Shown: piece after piece, positions 7,780 through 18,234 of the stretch | How the letters are laid out: each line of letters begins with the position of its first letter | How positions within the stretch are numbered: position 1 is the first letter of the stretch | Assembly (NCBI RefSeq): GCF_001043115.1 | Contig: NZ_LFME01000030.1 | Span: 1 to 64,000, forward strand | Length of the DNA stretch: 64,000 nucleotides | Direction: 5' to 3' | Origin: Xanthomonas sp. NCPPB 1128 | GTDB taxonomy: Bacteria; Pseudomonadota; Gammaproteobacteria; Xanthomonadales; Xanthomonadaceae | Notes under the pieces: model-generated | Told to the model about the DNA's origin: nothing | Databases searched by the model: none | What the model saw: only the letters and a program-made list of their open reading frames with translations | Translations under genes and position numbers: made by a program

Positions 7780-10149
7780 ATGCCCCTGTCTGCGACCATG
7801 TCGGCCCCACCGGCGACGCTTGCCAGCGCCGCCCTGCCGGCGCGCGTGCGCGATCTCCTGCTGGCCCTGAACGACCTGCTGTGGCAGGCCCTGGAGGCGC
7901 CCTTGCAGGCGACCCTGGACGACCTGGAGCAGACCCTGTTCGAGCAGGCCCAGCGTGCCCGCAACGGCCAGGTGCAGCAGGACATCTACCAGGAAGCGCA
8001 GCGCTTGCGTGCGCAGCGCGCGCGCTTCGCGCCGTTCTATCAGGCGCACCTGGAGGCCGAGTTGGCCGGCATCCGCAGCCCGGCAGCGGCCGCCGCCGCG
8101 CCGCGCGCGGCCAGAGCCGGTGCCGCCGCGCAGATGCTGACCCTGGTCGCCGACGTGGATATCGACCGCGACATCGTGCTGCACGAAATCGCCCGCCGCG
8201 AAGCCACCCGCTGCAATATCCCGCTGCAACTGCTCGGCCAGCGCTTCGGCGTGCTGGCGGCGCGGCCGGCCTTCGAGATCGAGCAGTTGCCGCTGGGGCC
8301 GCACACGCTGTGCCGGCTGCTGCGCGATGCCGGCGAAATACTGGGCCTGGGCCTGGACACGCAACTGGCGCTGTACCGCGCCTTCGAACGCCAGGCGCTG
8401 TCGCGCTACGGCGAGATCGTGGAACGGGCCAACGTCATGCTCACCCACGCCGGGGTGCTGCCGGGCCTGATCTACCTGCCCTACGTGGCGCGCAGCACCA
8501 GCGTGGAACCGGGCGCGCGCCGCGTCGCGCGCATGCCCGCAGGAGCCGATCCAGCCGCTGCCGCAAACGGGCCCAGGGATCACGGCACCGCCCCCGGCCA
8601 GGCCATGCCCGCGATGGGCAGCGCGTCGGCGCCGGCCGCCGCGCCGCCGCTACCGCCATTGGGTGCGGCGGCGGCGGCCGCTGCCGAGCCAGCCGCCAGC
8701 GGCCCGGATCTGGCCACGCTGCGCCAGTTGCTCACGGCCGCGCGCGCGCATGCCACACCCGCCGCCACGACCGCCGGTACCGCCACGCTCCCGCCGCTGC
8801 CGGCGAACGCCGGCACGGCCCCAGTCCCGACCGCCAGCCTGCTGGAGGCCCTGGGCGAACTGCAGGCGCAGCCGCCGGCGCACAGCACGCTCGGCGGGTT
8901 GCGCGGACGCCGCCACATGCGCGACGTGCAGACCGCCCTGCTGCAGGCGCTGCGCGCCACCCATGGTGCGCAGGCGACGCTGGCAGCGCAGCAGGCCGAC
9001 ACCTTCGACCTGCTCGGCCTGCTGGACGGCGAGATCGAACGCGAGGTGCGTCCCGATGCGCCCGCCGCAGCGCTGCTGGAACGCCTGCAGGTGCCGCTGG
9101 TGCGCGCCGCGCTGCAGGATCCGGCGTTCTTCGCGCGCAGCAGACACCCGGCGCGGGAACTGCTCAACGCCGTCGCCGAATCGGGCGCGACCTGGCTGGG
9201 CGAAGAGGACAGCGATCCGACGCTGCTGCTCAAGCTCAACCAGGCCGTGGACCGCGTGGTCGAGGAATACGAAGGCGACGAGGTCGTCTTCGAACAGGCT
9301 CACCAGGATATCCAGGCGCAGCAGCGCAGCCTGGCGCACAAGGCCGAGATCGCCGAGCGCCGGCATGTCGAGGCCGCCCGCGGCAAGGAACGGCTGGAAC
9401 TGGCCAAGCAGACCGCGAACGCCACCCTGGAGGCGCTGTGCAGCGCCCGGCAACCGCCCGGCTTCGTGCAGACCCTGCTGCAGCAGGCCTGGTCCGACGT
9501 GCTGGTGCTGACCCTGCTGCGCCAGGGCGAGGACTCGGAGACCTGGCGCGAGCGCATCGCCCTGGCCGAGCGCATCGCCGAAGTCACCTGCCGCAACGAG
9601 GGCGCCTCCGATGCCGCCCTGGCCGAGCGCGTGTGCCAGGCGCTGCTGCAGGTGGGCTACCACCAGCAGGAAGCCGAGGCCATCGCCCGCCGCCTGTCCA
9701 CGCCCGGCGGCACCGACGCCACCACCTCGCGCACCGAACTCAGCGTACGGCTGAAGGCGCGCAGCCGGCTCGGCGACCAGGGCGAAGACGGCGAACGGCC
9801 ATCGCTGCCACCGCGCAACGATGCCGAACAGGCCGCCTATGCGCGGCTGCGCACGCTGCCGTTCGGCACCTGGTTCGAATTCGTCGTCAATCAGCAGGGC
9901 GACCTGAAACGGCAGCGCCTGTCCTGGTACAGCCCGATCACCGATCGCGCGCTGTTCGTCAACCAGCGCGGACAGAAGGCCGCAGAACACACCCTCGACG
10001 GGCTGTCGCGGCTGCTGGCGCAGGGCCAGGCCCGTATCGTCAGCGAAGACCGCGCCCGCCTGATCGACCGCGCCTGGCAGGCCGCGGTCCGCGCGCTGCG
10101 CACCCTGGCCGGGGCGCCTGCGGCCGACGACGCGATGGAGGGCGCATGA
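7780..10149 (+). CDS. DUF1631 family protein
   Basis: This 789-residue protein belongs to the DUF1631 family (sometimes mis-called thymidine phosphorylase). The function is not established. It begins with an alpha-helical region rich in Leu, Ala and Gln, then a Pro/Ala-rich linker around residues 265-370, then a helical domain containing FDLLGLLDGEIEREV and TLLLKLNQAVDRVVEEYEG. The C-terminal domain has LRTLPFGTWFEFVVNQQG, LSWYSPITDRALFVNQRG and LIDRAWQAAVRAL, which resemble a beta-barrel. No signal peptide or TM segment is seen. The stop overlaps the start of a PilZ gene (ATGA), implying joint production and possibly c-di-GMP-dependent action. A TATAAC at 7762-7767 lies close to the chosen ATG and no clear Shine-Dalgarno is seen. 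ATG at 7798 is an alternative. Confidence 0.85.
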   Translation: MPLSATMSAPPATLASAALPARVRDLLLALNDLLWQALEAPLQATLDDLEQTLFEQAQRARNGQVQQDIYQEAQRLRAQRARFAPFYQAHLEAELAGIRSPAAAAAAPRAARAGAAAQMLTLVADVDIDRDIVLHEIARREATRCNIPLQLLGQRFGVLAARPAFEIEQLPLGPHTLCRLLRDAGEILGLGLDTQLALYRAFERQALSRYGEIVERANVMLTHAGVLPGLIYLPYVARSTSVEPGARRVARMPAGADPAAAANGPRDHGTAPGQAMPAMGSASAPAAAPPLPPLGAAAAAAAEPAASGPDLATLRQLLTAARAHATPAATTAGTATLPPLPANAGTAPVPTASLLEALGELQAQPPAHSTLGGLRGRRHMRDVQTALLQALRATHGAQATLAAQQADTFDLLGLLDGEIEREVRPDAPAAALLERLQVPLVRAALQDPAFFARSRHPARELLNAVAESGATWLGEEDSDPTLLLKLNQAVDRVVEEYEGDEVVFEQAHQDIQAQQRSLAHKAEIAERRHVEAARGKERLELAKQTANATLEALCSARQPPGFVQTLLQQAWSDVLVLTLLRQGEDSETWRERIALAERIAEVTCRNEGASDAALAERVCQALLQVGYHQQEAEAIARRLSTPGGTDATTSRTELSVRLKARSRLGDQGEDGERPSLPPRNDAEQAAYARLRTLPFGTWFEFVVNQQGDLKRQRLSWYSPITDRALFVNQRGQKAAEHTLDGLSRLLAQGQARIVSEDRARLIDRAWQAAVRALRTLAGAPAADDAMEGA

Positions 10150-10487
10150 GCGTCGACGCCCGCCGTTCGCCGCGCCGCCAGGTCCCGGAGATGGTGCCGG
10201 TGCTGGACCTGATGGAAGACGCCGTGGTCGGCCGCCTCGGCAACGTCTCCGAACAGGGCATGCTGCTGCTGGCCTCGGCGCCGCTGCACGAAGACGCGCT
10301 GTACCAGTTGCGCTTCGCGATGCCGCACGCCGACCGCGAGGTGCAGATCGACGTCGGCGCACACCTGTTGTGGAGCGAACCCTCGCACGCACCGGGCCAA
10401 TCCTGGGCCGGCTTTCGCTTCCTGACCATTTCCCCTGCGCATCGCGAGCTGCTGCGGCAGTGGATCAACGCCGCCAGCGGCGGCTAG
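10146..10487 (+). CDS. PilZ domain protein (probable c-di-GMP receptor)
   Basis: This 113-residue single-domain protein has the PilZ signature. An Arg-rich start, RRSPRRQVP at residues 6-14, matches the RxxxR motif, and GNVSEQGMLLLAS matches (D/N)xSxxG. A beta-barrel then runs to GFRFLTISPAHRELLRQWI. These are the residues that bind cyclic di-GMP in the family. Binding is inferred from intact motifs. The start ATG overlaps the stop of the DUF1631 gene by 4 nt, so the two are translationally coupled, and the PilZ protein may be the c-di-GMP-sensing partner of the DUF1631 protein. Confidence 0.9.
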   Translation: MSVDARRSPRRQVPEMVPVLDLMEDAVVGRLGNVSEQGMLLLASAPLHEDALYQLRFAMPHADREVQIDVGAHLLWSEPSHAPGQSWAGFRFLTISPAHRELLRQWINAASGG

Positions 10488-10546
10488 CGCTGCCAATCCC
10501 GCAGGAGCGGCTTCAGGGCCTCTCGAAGGAACACGTCGTGGCCCTC

Positions 10547-10612
10547 GTAGGAGCGGCGTCAGCCGCGACGGGCGTTACCGAGAGTGCCCGTCGCGGCTGA
10601 CGCCGCTCCTAC
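10547..10612. repeat. GTAG-ended palindromic (REP-like) element R2
   Basis: GTAGGAGCGGCGTCAGCCGC and its inverse form a perfect stem of about 28 bp around a loop of about 10 nt. A degenerate partial copy (GCAGGAGCGGCTTCAGGGCC) lies immediately upstream at 10500-10546. Compared with R1 and R3, both stem arms carry a compensating change (GGCGTC paired with GACGCC), so the hairpin is maintained. It sits between the PilZ gene and pepQ. Confidence 0.75.
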
Positions 10613-10775
10613 GGCAGCGATCAACATCCGGCGCGCGCCCCGACCAAGAAGAAGGCCCTGAGGGATTACAAAGGCTGCCGTGACACCGCGTGCCCTGCGC
10701 ACCACGTCCGCACGCCCACACCGTTTCCGGCACACTTGGCGCCCCCGTTTCCGCATCGCCGAACGAGCCACTGCC

Positions 10776-12101
<1,326 letters not shown>

Positions 12102-12114
12102 GCCGCCGCTATGG

Positions 12115-13108
12115 TCACTTGCCGGTCAGCGCATAGGGGCCGCGATTGAAGCTCATCGGGATCAGGTCGTAGCGGCGTTGACCGGCTGCCGCAGGATACG
12201 GCGCGGTCTTGAAATCGCGTGCGAGCGCTTCGAGGCCACGTGCCGCGTTCGGCGAGGGCAGCGCCTCCAGCACCAGCGCGGACTCGGGGCGTCCACCCTG
12301 CGGATCGCCGCGCATCAGGAACAGGCTCAACGCCGGCGTGACCGGCAGGTCCATCGGGCTGTCCAGCACGGTCTTGCGCCGTTGATTCTCGGCACGCGCA
12401 GTCAGCCCGCCAGCATCGTCGCCATCCTGCGCCTGCAGCGCATCGAGCTGCGCGAACAGCATCCGGTCCAGTGTCCGGCCCCATTGCACACGGAACGCAT
12501 TGAACCAGGCCAGGCCGATCGCGTCGCGGTTGCCGCCCGGCATCGCCGCATAGCAGCGCTCCACGCTGACTGGGCCGCACGTGCCGGCCCTCGATCTCCC
12601 GCGCCCGCTCCGTGAACTCGCGGTCCATCGCCACCCAGCCCTGCGCCCATTGCAGCGCCGGCTTGGCATTGCCGGCGGACAGTTCCAGCTCGGCCAGCGA
12701 GGCCAACGCCAGCAGTGGGCAGCGCGGCATGCCCAGGCAGCGCTCCAGCCAGTAGCGGGCCGTGTCCAGGTCGCGCGGCACCAGATGCGCAGGATGCGCC
12801 TCGCCATTGCGATAGAGCACGCCCAGTACGTAGGCCGAGGCGCCGTCACCTTTGCCTGCCAGCGTGACCACCTGCGCCAGCATCTGCGCGCGCGCCTCCG
12901 GCGCCGAGCGCAGCGACAGCAAGGTCTGCAGATCATCCAGCGCCAGTGTCGGCACCGCGGCCGGTGCGGGAGCTGGCGTTGCCGCCGCTGCAGGAACCGG
13001 CGGCGCATCGGTGGGCACCGCGGCAGGTGCCACCTGCTGCGCACCCGCCTGCACCGCGACGGCCAGGCACAGTCCTGCCGCCAGCAGGCATCGCATCCAC
13101 ATCTTCAT
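12115..13108 (-). pseudogene. Frameshifted secreted protein of unknown function
   Basis: The first about 177 codons (from ATG at 13108) encode a signal peptide (MRCLLAAGLCLAVAVQAGA), a Pro/Ala-rich stretch, then a helical region with ALDDLQTLLSLRSAPEAR and YVLGVLYRNGEAH that resembles Sel1/TPR-like repeats. Near 12573 the reading frame breaks. The rest (VSVERCYAAMPGGNRDAIGL through to the stop at 12115) continues in a different frame. Skipping one base in the short GGG/CCC run at about 12572-12576 restores a single protein of about 330 residues. Both halves look like coding sequence, so this is either a recent pseudogene or a sequencing error. No function is recognised. Confidence 0.75.
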
Positions 13109-13197
13109 GAATCCCCCTTTTTCAGCCGGTCACTGTGCGCAACCGGCCACGCGCAAGCAAGGGGTGGCGTCAGTATCGCGGCGGCCTGATGGCCACC

Positions 13198-13302
13198 GTC
13201 GGGATTGGGGATTCGCAACAGCAAAAGCGCCGGGTCCGCTAGCTGACCTTTCCGCGCGCGGGCAGCGCTTTCCGATTCCCGTTTCCCTATTCCCCATTCC
13301 CA
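13198..13302. repeat. Paired inverted heptad-repeat locus H3
   Basis: The left arm GTCGGGATTGGGGATTCGC (13198-13216) faces a right arm at 13265-13302 containing GATTCCCGTTTCCCTATTCC. The inner edges carry AACAGCAAAAGCGC and GCGCTTTCC, forming the recurring AAAGCG/CGCTTT inner stem. The right arm runs into pepP. It supplies the last codons and the TAG stop of that gene. Confidence 0.65.
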
Positions 13303-14618
13303 GCCATAAAACCCTCGATCTCCTCTGCGCTGCGCGCCAGCGCATCGGTGAGCACGCGGTGGCCGTCGTCGGTGATCAGCACGTCGTCCTCGGTGCGGAT
13401 GCCGATGCCGCGCCACTTCGGGTCCACGTCCTTGTCGTCCGGCGACACGTACAGGCCGGGTTCGATGGTGAACACCATGCCCGGCTCGAGCAGGCGCGAG
13501 TCGCCGGCCAGCCGGTAGTCGCCGACGTCGTGCACGTCCAGGCCCAGCCAGTGCCCGGTCTTGTGCCGGTAGAAGCGTCGGTAGTCGCCGCTGGCCAGGT
13601 TCTGCTCCAGGCTGCCCTTGAGCAGGCCCAGCCGCAGCAGGCCTTCGGTCAGGGTCCGTACCGCGGCCAGGTGCCCGGCCTCGTAGGCCACGCCCGGGCG
13701 CGCCTGCGCCAGCGCCGCGGCGTGAGCGGCGCCGACCAGGTCATGCAGCGCGCGCTGTTCGGCGCTGAAGCGGCCGTTGGCCGGGAACGTGCGGGTGATG
13801 TCGGCGGCATAGCCGCGGTACTCGGCGCCGGCATCGACCAGCACCAGCTCGCCATCGCGCAGGCGCGCGGCATTGGCGCGGTAATGCAGCACGCAGGCGT
13901 TGTGGCCGCTGCCGACGATGCTGCCGTAGGCCGGCCAGGCGTCGCCGGCGCGGAATTCGCGCTCGATCTCGGCCTGCAGTTGGTACTCGTGCACGCCCGG
14001 CCGCGCCAGCCGCATCGCCGCGCGGTGCCCGGCCACGCTCAGGTCGGCGGCCACCTGCATCAGCGCGATCTCGTCGCGCGACTTGAACAGGCGCTGTTCG
14101 TGCAGCAGATGGCCCAGTTCCAGGAACTCGTGCGGCGGCTGCGCGCCGTGCCGCACCTGCTCGCGCACGCGCTTGACCCAGCCGATCAGTTTCAGGTCGA
14201 AATCGACGTCGCGGCCGAAGTGGTAGTACACCCGCGAGCGGCCTTCCAGCAGCCCGGGCAGGATCTCGTCGAGGTCGTCGATCGGATAGGCATCGTCCAT
14301 GCCGTAGCGCTCGACCGCGCCTTCCTGGCCCGCCCGCGGGCCATCCCAGGCTTCGCGTTCGGGGTCGCGTTCGCGGCAGAACAGCAGCGCCTCGCCGTGG
14401 CGGCGCCCGGGCACCAGCACCAGCACCGCGTCCGGCTCGGGAAAGCCGCACAGGTACCAGAAGTCCGAATCCTGCCGGTACGGGTAATGCGTGTCGTGGC
14501 TGCGCACCCGCTCCGGCGCGCTCGGCAGCACCAGGATGGCCTGCTCGCCGGCCATGTCCATCAGTTGCCGGCGCCGGCGCGCGTACTCGCCGGCGGAAAT
14601 CCCGGTGAGCCGCTTCAT
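13287..14618 (-). CDS. pepP: Xaa-Pro aminopeptidase (aminopeptidase P)
   Basis: PepP removes N-terminal residues that precede proline, with a dinuclear Mn centre. The 443-residue product starts MKRLTGISAGEYARRRRQLM. It shows the N-terminal domain segment SDFWYLCGFPEPDAVLVLVP and the catalytic domain ligands LVDAGAEYRGYAADITRTF (two Asp), RHKTGHWLGLDVHDVG (His), FTIEPGLYVSP (Glu) and GIGIRTEDDVLIT (Glu). Length matches the E. coli enzyme (441). Its start codon overlaps the stop of the ygfB homologue by one base, giving coupling. The ygfB-pepP linkage is conserved in gammaproteobacteria. The final residues (AGNGE) are encoded by heptad repeat H3. Confidence 0.95.
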   Translation of the reverse strand: MKRLTGISAGEYARRRRQLMDMAGEQAILVLPSAPERVRSHDTHYPYRQDSDFWYLCGFPEPDAVLVLVPGRRHGEALLFCRERDPEREAWDGPRAGQEGAVERYGMDDAYPIDDLDEILPGLLEGRSRVYYHFGRDVDFDLKLIGWVKRVREQVRHGAQPPHEFLELGHLLHEQRLFKSRDEIALMQVAADLSVAGHRAAMRLARPGVHEYQLQAEIEREFRAGDAWPAYGSIVGSGHNACVLHYRANAARLRDGELVLVDAGAEYRGYAADITRTFPANGRFSAEQRALHDLVGAAHAAALAQARPGVAYEAGHLAAVRTLTEGLLRLGLLKGSLEQNLASGDYRRFYRHKTGHWLGLDVHDVGDYRLAGDSRLLEPGMVFTIEPGLYVSPDDKDVDPKWRGIGIRTEDDVLITDDGHRVLTDALARSAEEIEGFMAGNGE

Positions 14619-15163
14619 CAGTTCAGGCGCTGCCGGTGGCGTGGACCGAGCACGCAGTCGCTGTGCAGCAGCAGCACCGCCACGCGCACGAACTCCTCGA
14701 TCTCGGCCAGCGCGTCCTCGTCCTCGTCGCCGCTGTCGAAATCGTCGGCGCTGGCCTGGGCCAGCCGCGCCACGTCCTGCAGCGCCTCCTGCCCTTCCTC
14801 GGACAGCGGCGGCGCGGCACGCGCAGCCAGGCCGAAGCCGCCGAGGAAGCCGCGGCACCAGTCGAACAGCGCGTCGGCGCGCTCGGGCAGCGGCGCGCCG
14901 GCATCGGCCAGCACCAGGTCGAAGCCGAAATCGCGGTCGTTCAGTTGCGCAGTCGTGGCCTCGCGCAGGCGGTCCAGCGCGTCGCCGGGGCGGGGCGTGG
15001 CGACGCTGGCGTCGGCCAGCACGGCGGCCGGCCATGCCGGCAACTCGGCGCCGCCGCCGGCCAGCCAGCCGCACAGGGCGCCGTGCAGTTCGGCCGCCGA
15101 CGCAGCCAGGCCAAGCGTCCGGCTGGCATCGGCGATCTGGTCGGCAGTGGGAAGTTCGGTCAT
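14618..15163 (-). CDS. ygfB: YgfB/UPF0149 family protein
   Basis: This is a 181-residue all-helical protein of the UPF0149 (YecA/YgfB) family. Visible family features are LHGALCGWLAGGG, FDWCRGFLGGFGLA and the C-terminal acidic stretch DDFDSGDEDEDALAEIEEFVRVAVLLL. The ATG at 15163 gives MTELPTADQIADAS, whereas the longer reading upstream has no support. In Pseudomonas, YgfB has been linked to regulation of beta-lactam resistance genes, but the role here is unknown. It is the promoter-proximal gene of a ygfB-pepP pair. Confidence 0.88.
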   Translation of the reverse strand: MTELPTADQIADASRTLGLAASAAELHGALCGWLAGGGAELPAWPAAVLADASVATPRPGDALDRLREATTAQLNDRDFGFDLVLADAGAPLPERADALFDWCRGFLGGFGLAARAAPPLSEEGQEALQDVARLAQASADDFDSGDEDEDALAEIEEFVRVAVLLLHSDCVLGPRHRQRLN

Positions 15164-15322
15164 GGAGCGAAGCCTGTCGGGCGCTGGCCACGGGCCTGTC
15201 GAGGCCTGCAGCGGAATCGGGACTGCGCAGTGTAGCAATCGCGTGCGCGCCGCCGCTTGTGGAGGCTTCCGGCACGCGCCTACACTCCACCACCCGTTCT
15301 TTGACAGAAGTCACTTTCCGCC

Positions 15323-17557
15323 ATGCCATTGGAGCACGTCGCTGCAGGAGCTGCGGAAGGGACCGGCCTAGCCTTGTTCGGCCAGACGCTGTTGGCCGCA
15401 TGGCCGCTGGTGGCGCTCGCCGCGCTGGCCGCCGGCGGGGCGGCGGCGCTGTTCGCACTGCGCTCCCGTCGGCGCCTGCGCGAGCAGTTGCAACGGCACG
15501 CGCAACTGCAGCAGCGCGACCAGCACCTGAAGCTGGCGCTGTGGGCCTCGGGCGAGCACTTCTGGGATTACGACCTGCAACAGCGCACGCTGCGGCTGAT
15601 GCGCGCCGACGAGGCCACGCCGCATGCGCAGGACATCGGCCTGGTGATCCGCGAGAACGAGCCGCTGCGGATCCATCCCGACGACATGGCGCAGGCGCGG
15701 CAGGTGCTGCAGGAACACCTGCAGGGCCTCACCGCGATCTACACCGCCGAGTACCGGGTGGATCTGGCCGGCGACGGCGTCTGGCACTGGGCGCGCGTGC
15801 GCGGCCGCGTGGTCGACTACGACGCCAGCGGCGCACCGCGCCGGCTCGCCGGCACCGCACGCGACATCACCTCGCACCGCCAGGCCGACCTGGAACGGCG
15901 CATCGCCGCCGAGGTACTGCGCAGCATGGGCGAGGCGGTGGCCGTGTTCGACGAGGACCGCCGCTTCATCTCGGTCAACCCGGCCTTCACCCGTATCACC
16001 GGCTACAGCGAGCGCGAGGTGCTGGGCCAGTCGATGACCCTGATCGACCACGCACCGGAAACGCCGGCGGCGCCGGTAGCCGACCACGGCCGGCATTGGC
16101 GCGGCGAGGCCTGGAAACGGCGCAAGGACGGCCAGGAGATCCTCTGCCACCTGCGCCGCAACACCGTGGTCGACGCCGACGGCCGCCAGAGCTTCCAGGT
16201 GGTGGTGCTGGAAGACATCACCGAACAGAAGCGCGCCGAGCAGGAACTGCGCTACCTGGCCAACTACGACACGCTGACCAGCCTGCCCAACCGCGCACTG
16301 CTGTCCGAACGCCTGGCGCGGGCGATCGTGCGGGCGCGGCGCCAGGCCGGCTCGGTCGCGGTGCTGTTCCTGGACCTGGACCGCTTCAAGGACATCAACG
16401 ACTCGCTCGGCCACGCGGTCGGCGACCGCGTGCTGCGCGCGGTGGCCGAACGCCTGCAGCAGGCGGTGGGGCCGCAGCACACGGTGGCGCGTTTGGCCGG
16501 CGACGAATTCACCGTGGTGGTCGAGGACATCGTCAGCCAGGGCGAGGCCGAGGCGGTGGCCGCACGCGTGCTGGCCGCGTTCGAGGCGCCGCTGCGGCTG
16601 GACGAACGTCGCGAGGTCGCGGTGTCCACCTCCATCGGCATCTCCCTGTTCCCGCAGCACGCGCTGCTGCCGAGCGAACTGCTCAAGCACGCCGACACCG
16701 CGATGTACCAGGCCAAGGCCGCCGGGCGCCGCAACGCGCAGGTATACTCGGCGCGCATGGACGAGGCCACCCGCCACCGCGCCACCCTGGCCAGCACGCT
16801 GCGCAAGATCCCGCTGGACCAGGAACTGAAGCTGGTCTACCAGCCACGCTACTCGCTGCGCACGCAGCGGGTGGTCGGCGTGGAAGCGCTGCTGCGCTGG
16901 CACAGCGCCGATTTCGGACCGGTCTCGCCCAGCCAGTTCATTCCGCTGGCCGAGGAGACCGGGCTGATCCTGGAGATCGGCGAGTGGGTGCTGCGACAGG
17001 CCTGCGGCGCGTTGCGCGACTGGCGGCGGATGGGGCTGACCGACCTGTGCATGTCGGTGAACGTCTCGGCGATCCAGCTCGAACGCGGCAATCTGCCGGA
17101 ATTGATGGCCGGCATCCTCGCCGAGACCGGCGTGCCCGCCGCCAACATCGAACTGGAATTGACCGAAAGCGTGGTGATGTCGCAGGTCGGCAAGAACGCC
17201 GAGTTGCTGCGCGCCTGCCGCGCGCTGGGGCTGACCCTGGCCATCGACGACTTCGGCACCGGTTATTCGTCGCTGGCGTACCTGAAGCGGCTGCCGATCA
17301 ACACCCTGAAGATCGATCAGGAATTCATCGGCGACCTCACCCGCGACCCGGACGACGAGGCGATCACCAGCACGATCATCGCAATGGGCCACTCGCTGGC
17401 GCTGAAGGTAGTGGCCGAAGGGGTCGAAGAAGCCGGCCAGTTGGCGTTCCTGCGCGCGCATGGCTGCGACGAGATCCAGGGCCATCTGGTGGCGCCGGCG
17501 CTGGAGCCCGACGCCTGCCTGCGCCTGTTGCAGCAACCGCTGCGGCTGCCTGCCTGA
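15323..17557 (+). CDS. Membrane PAS-GGDEF-EAL protein (probable c-di-GMP phosphodiesterase)
   Basis: This 744-residue signalling protein has one N-terminal TM segment (about residues 25-48). A first PAS domain contains ASGEHFWDYDLQQRT and a second contains GEAVAVFDEDRRFISVNPAF. A GGDEF domain (YLANYDTLTSLPNR, then the active-site motif as RLAGDEFTVV) and a full EAL domain follow. The EAL domain keeps EALLRW, SVNVSAIQLE, ELTESVV, IDDFGTGYSSLAYLK, LKIDQEF and AEGVE, so phosphodiesterase activity is likely. The cyclase motif is AGDEF rather than GGDEF, which may lower or abolish cyclase activity. The QGH (usually QGY/F) near the end is also unusual. The ATG at 15323 follows a modest ribosome site. 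Confidence 0.92.
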   Translation: MPLEHVAAGAAEGTGLALFGQTLLAAWPLVALAALAAGGAAALFALRSRRRLREQLQRHAQLQQRDQHLKLALWASGEHFWDYDLQQRTLRLMRADEATPHAQDIGLVIRENEPLRIHPDDMAQARQVLQEHLQGLTAIYTAEYRVDLAGDGVWHWARVRGRVVDYDASGAPRRLAGTARDITSHRQADLERRIAAEVLRSMGEAVAVFDEDRRFISVNPAFTRITGYSEREVLGQSMTLIDHAPETPAAPVADHGRHWRGEAWKRRKDGQEILCHLRRNTVVDADGRQSFQVVVLEDITEQKRAEQELRYLANYDTLTSLPNRALLSERLARAIVRARRQAGSVAVLFLDLDRFKDINDSLGHAVGDRVLRAVAERLQQAVGPQHTVARLAGDEFTVVVEDIVSQGEAEAVAARVLAAFEAPLRLDERREVAVSTSIGISLFPQHALLPSELLKHADTAMYQAKAAGRRNAQVYSARMDEATRHRATLASTLRKIPLDQELKLVYQPRYSLRTQRVVGVEALLRWHSADFGPVSPSQFIPLAEETGLILEIGEWVLRQACGALRDWRRMGLTDLCMSVNVSAIQLERGNLPELMAGILAETGVPAANIELELTESVVMSQVGKNAELLRACRALGLTLAIDDFGTGYSSLAYLKRLPINTLKIDQEFIGDLTRDPDDEAITSTIIAMGHSLALKVVAEGVEEAGQLAFLRAHGCDEIQGHLVAPALEPDACLRLLQQPLRLPA

Positions 17558-17624
17558 GCGCCGGCCATGGCGCCGCCACGCGGCGTCTTGACCGCCCCTC
17601 GGGCGCATGCCTATCGTGAGCGCC

Positions 17625-17846
17625 ATGGACAGCCCTGACACCCTCGCCGAGCTTCGCGCCCTTGCCGCGCGCGTGGAAACGCTGGTCGAGCGCTGCCAGC
17701 GCCTGTCCGACGAGAACCGCAGCCTGCGCCAGCAACAGGAACACCTGATCGGCGAGCGCTCGCAGTTGCTGACCAAGAACGAACAGGCGCGTTCGCGCGT
17801 GGAAGCGATGATCGCCCGGCTGAAGTCCCTGGAGCAGCACACGTGA
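17625..17846 (+). CDS. TIGR02449-type small coiled-coil protein (ZapB-like)
   Basis: This 73-residue protein is almost entirely coiled coil: LAELRALAARVETLVERC, LSDENRSLRQQQEHLIGER and RSRVEAMIARLKSLEQ. It belongs to the small TIGR02449 family found upstream of zapA in Xanthomonadales and Pseudomonadales, and it resembles the division-ring protein ZapB. The division role is inferred from structure and position. The ATG at 17625 (MDSPDTLAEL) is chosen over another six codons upstream. Its stop overlaps the GTG start of zapA. Confidence 0.85.
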   Translation: MDSPDTLAELRALAARVETLVERCQRLSDENRSLRQQQEHLIGERSQLLTKNEQARSRVEAMIARLKSLEQHT

Positions 17847-18136
17847 GCGAGCCGGTCAGCGTCCGCATCCTCGACCGCGAATACACCGTCGGCGTCGAGG
17901 CCGAGGAGCGCGACGGCCTGCTCGCCGCGGCGCGCCTGCTCGACGCGAAGATGCGCGAGGTGCGCGGCAGCAACCGCATGGCCGCCGTGGATCGCGTCGC
18001 CGTCCTGGCGGCGCTGAACCTGGCGCACGAGTTGCAGCAACTGCGCGACGAACAAGCAAAGCGCGACCGCGAGATGGCGCGCACACTCGCAGATCTCAAC
18101 CGGCGCCTGGACAGCGTCGTCGATACGACACGCTAA
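17843..18136 (+). CDS. zapA: Cell division protein ZapA
   Basis: ZapA binds FtsZ and bundles its filaments at the division ring. The 97-residue product begins MSEPVSVRILDREYTVGVEAEERDGLLAAA, the typical beta-strand-rich head that carries the conserved 'V.ILdreY.v.c...E...L..AA..LD' pattern, and ends in a helical coiled-coil tail. It uses a GTG start at 17843 that overlaps the upstream stop (GTGA). The 6S RNA gene follows, which is the conserved zapA-ssrS-fau arrangement. Confidence 0.93.
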   Translation: MSEPVSVRILDREYTVGVEAEERDGLLAAARLLDAKMREVRGSNRMAAVDRVAVLAALNLAHELQQLRDEQAKRDREMARTLADLNRRLDSVVDTTR

Positions 18137-18221
18137 TCCGTCATTGGCGCTGCGATCATCAACGTGAATTGCACCGCACCGAAACACCGACGAACGGACT
18201 AGCCAAGCGCGATCACGGCGC

Positions 18222-18227
18222 TATACT
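18222..18227 (+). promoter_or_regulatory. -10 box of the 6S RNA promoter
   Basis: TATACT lies 7-10 nt before the 12-nt segment that forms the 5' side of the 6S RNA closing stem, so transcription would begin near 18234-18236. No strong -35 match is seen 17 bp upstream. Confidence 0.65.
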
Positions 18228-18234
18228 CCACCTG

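Noticed and set aside
15368-18187. 939-codon minus-strand ORF opposite the GGDEF-EAL gene
   Set aside because: It is antisense to clearly conserved domains and composed of His/Gln/Arg-rich sequence.
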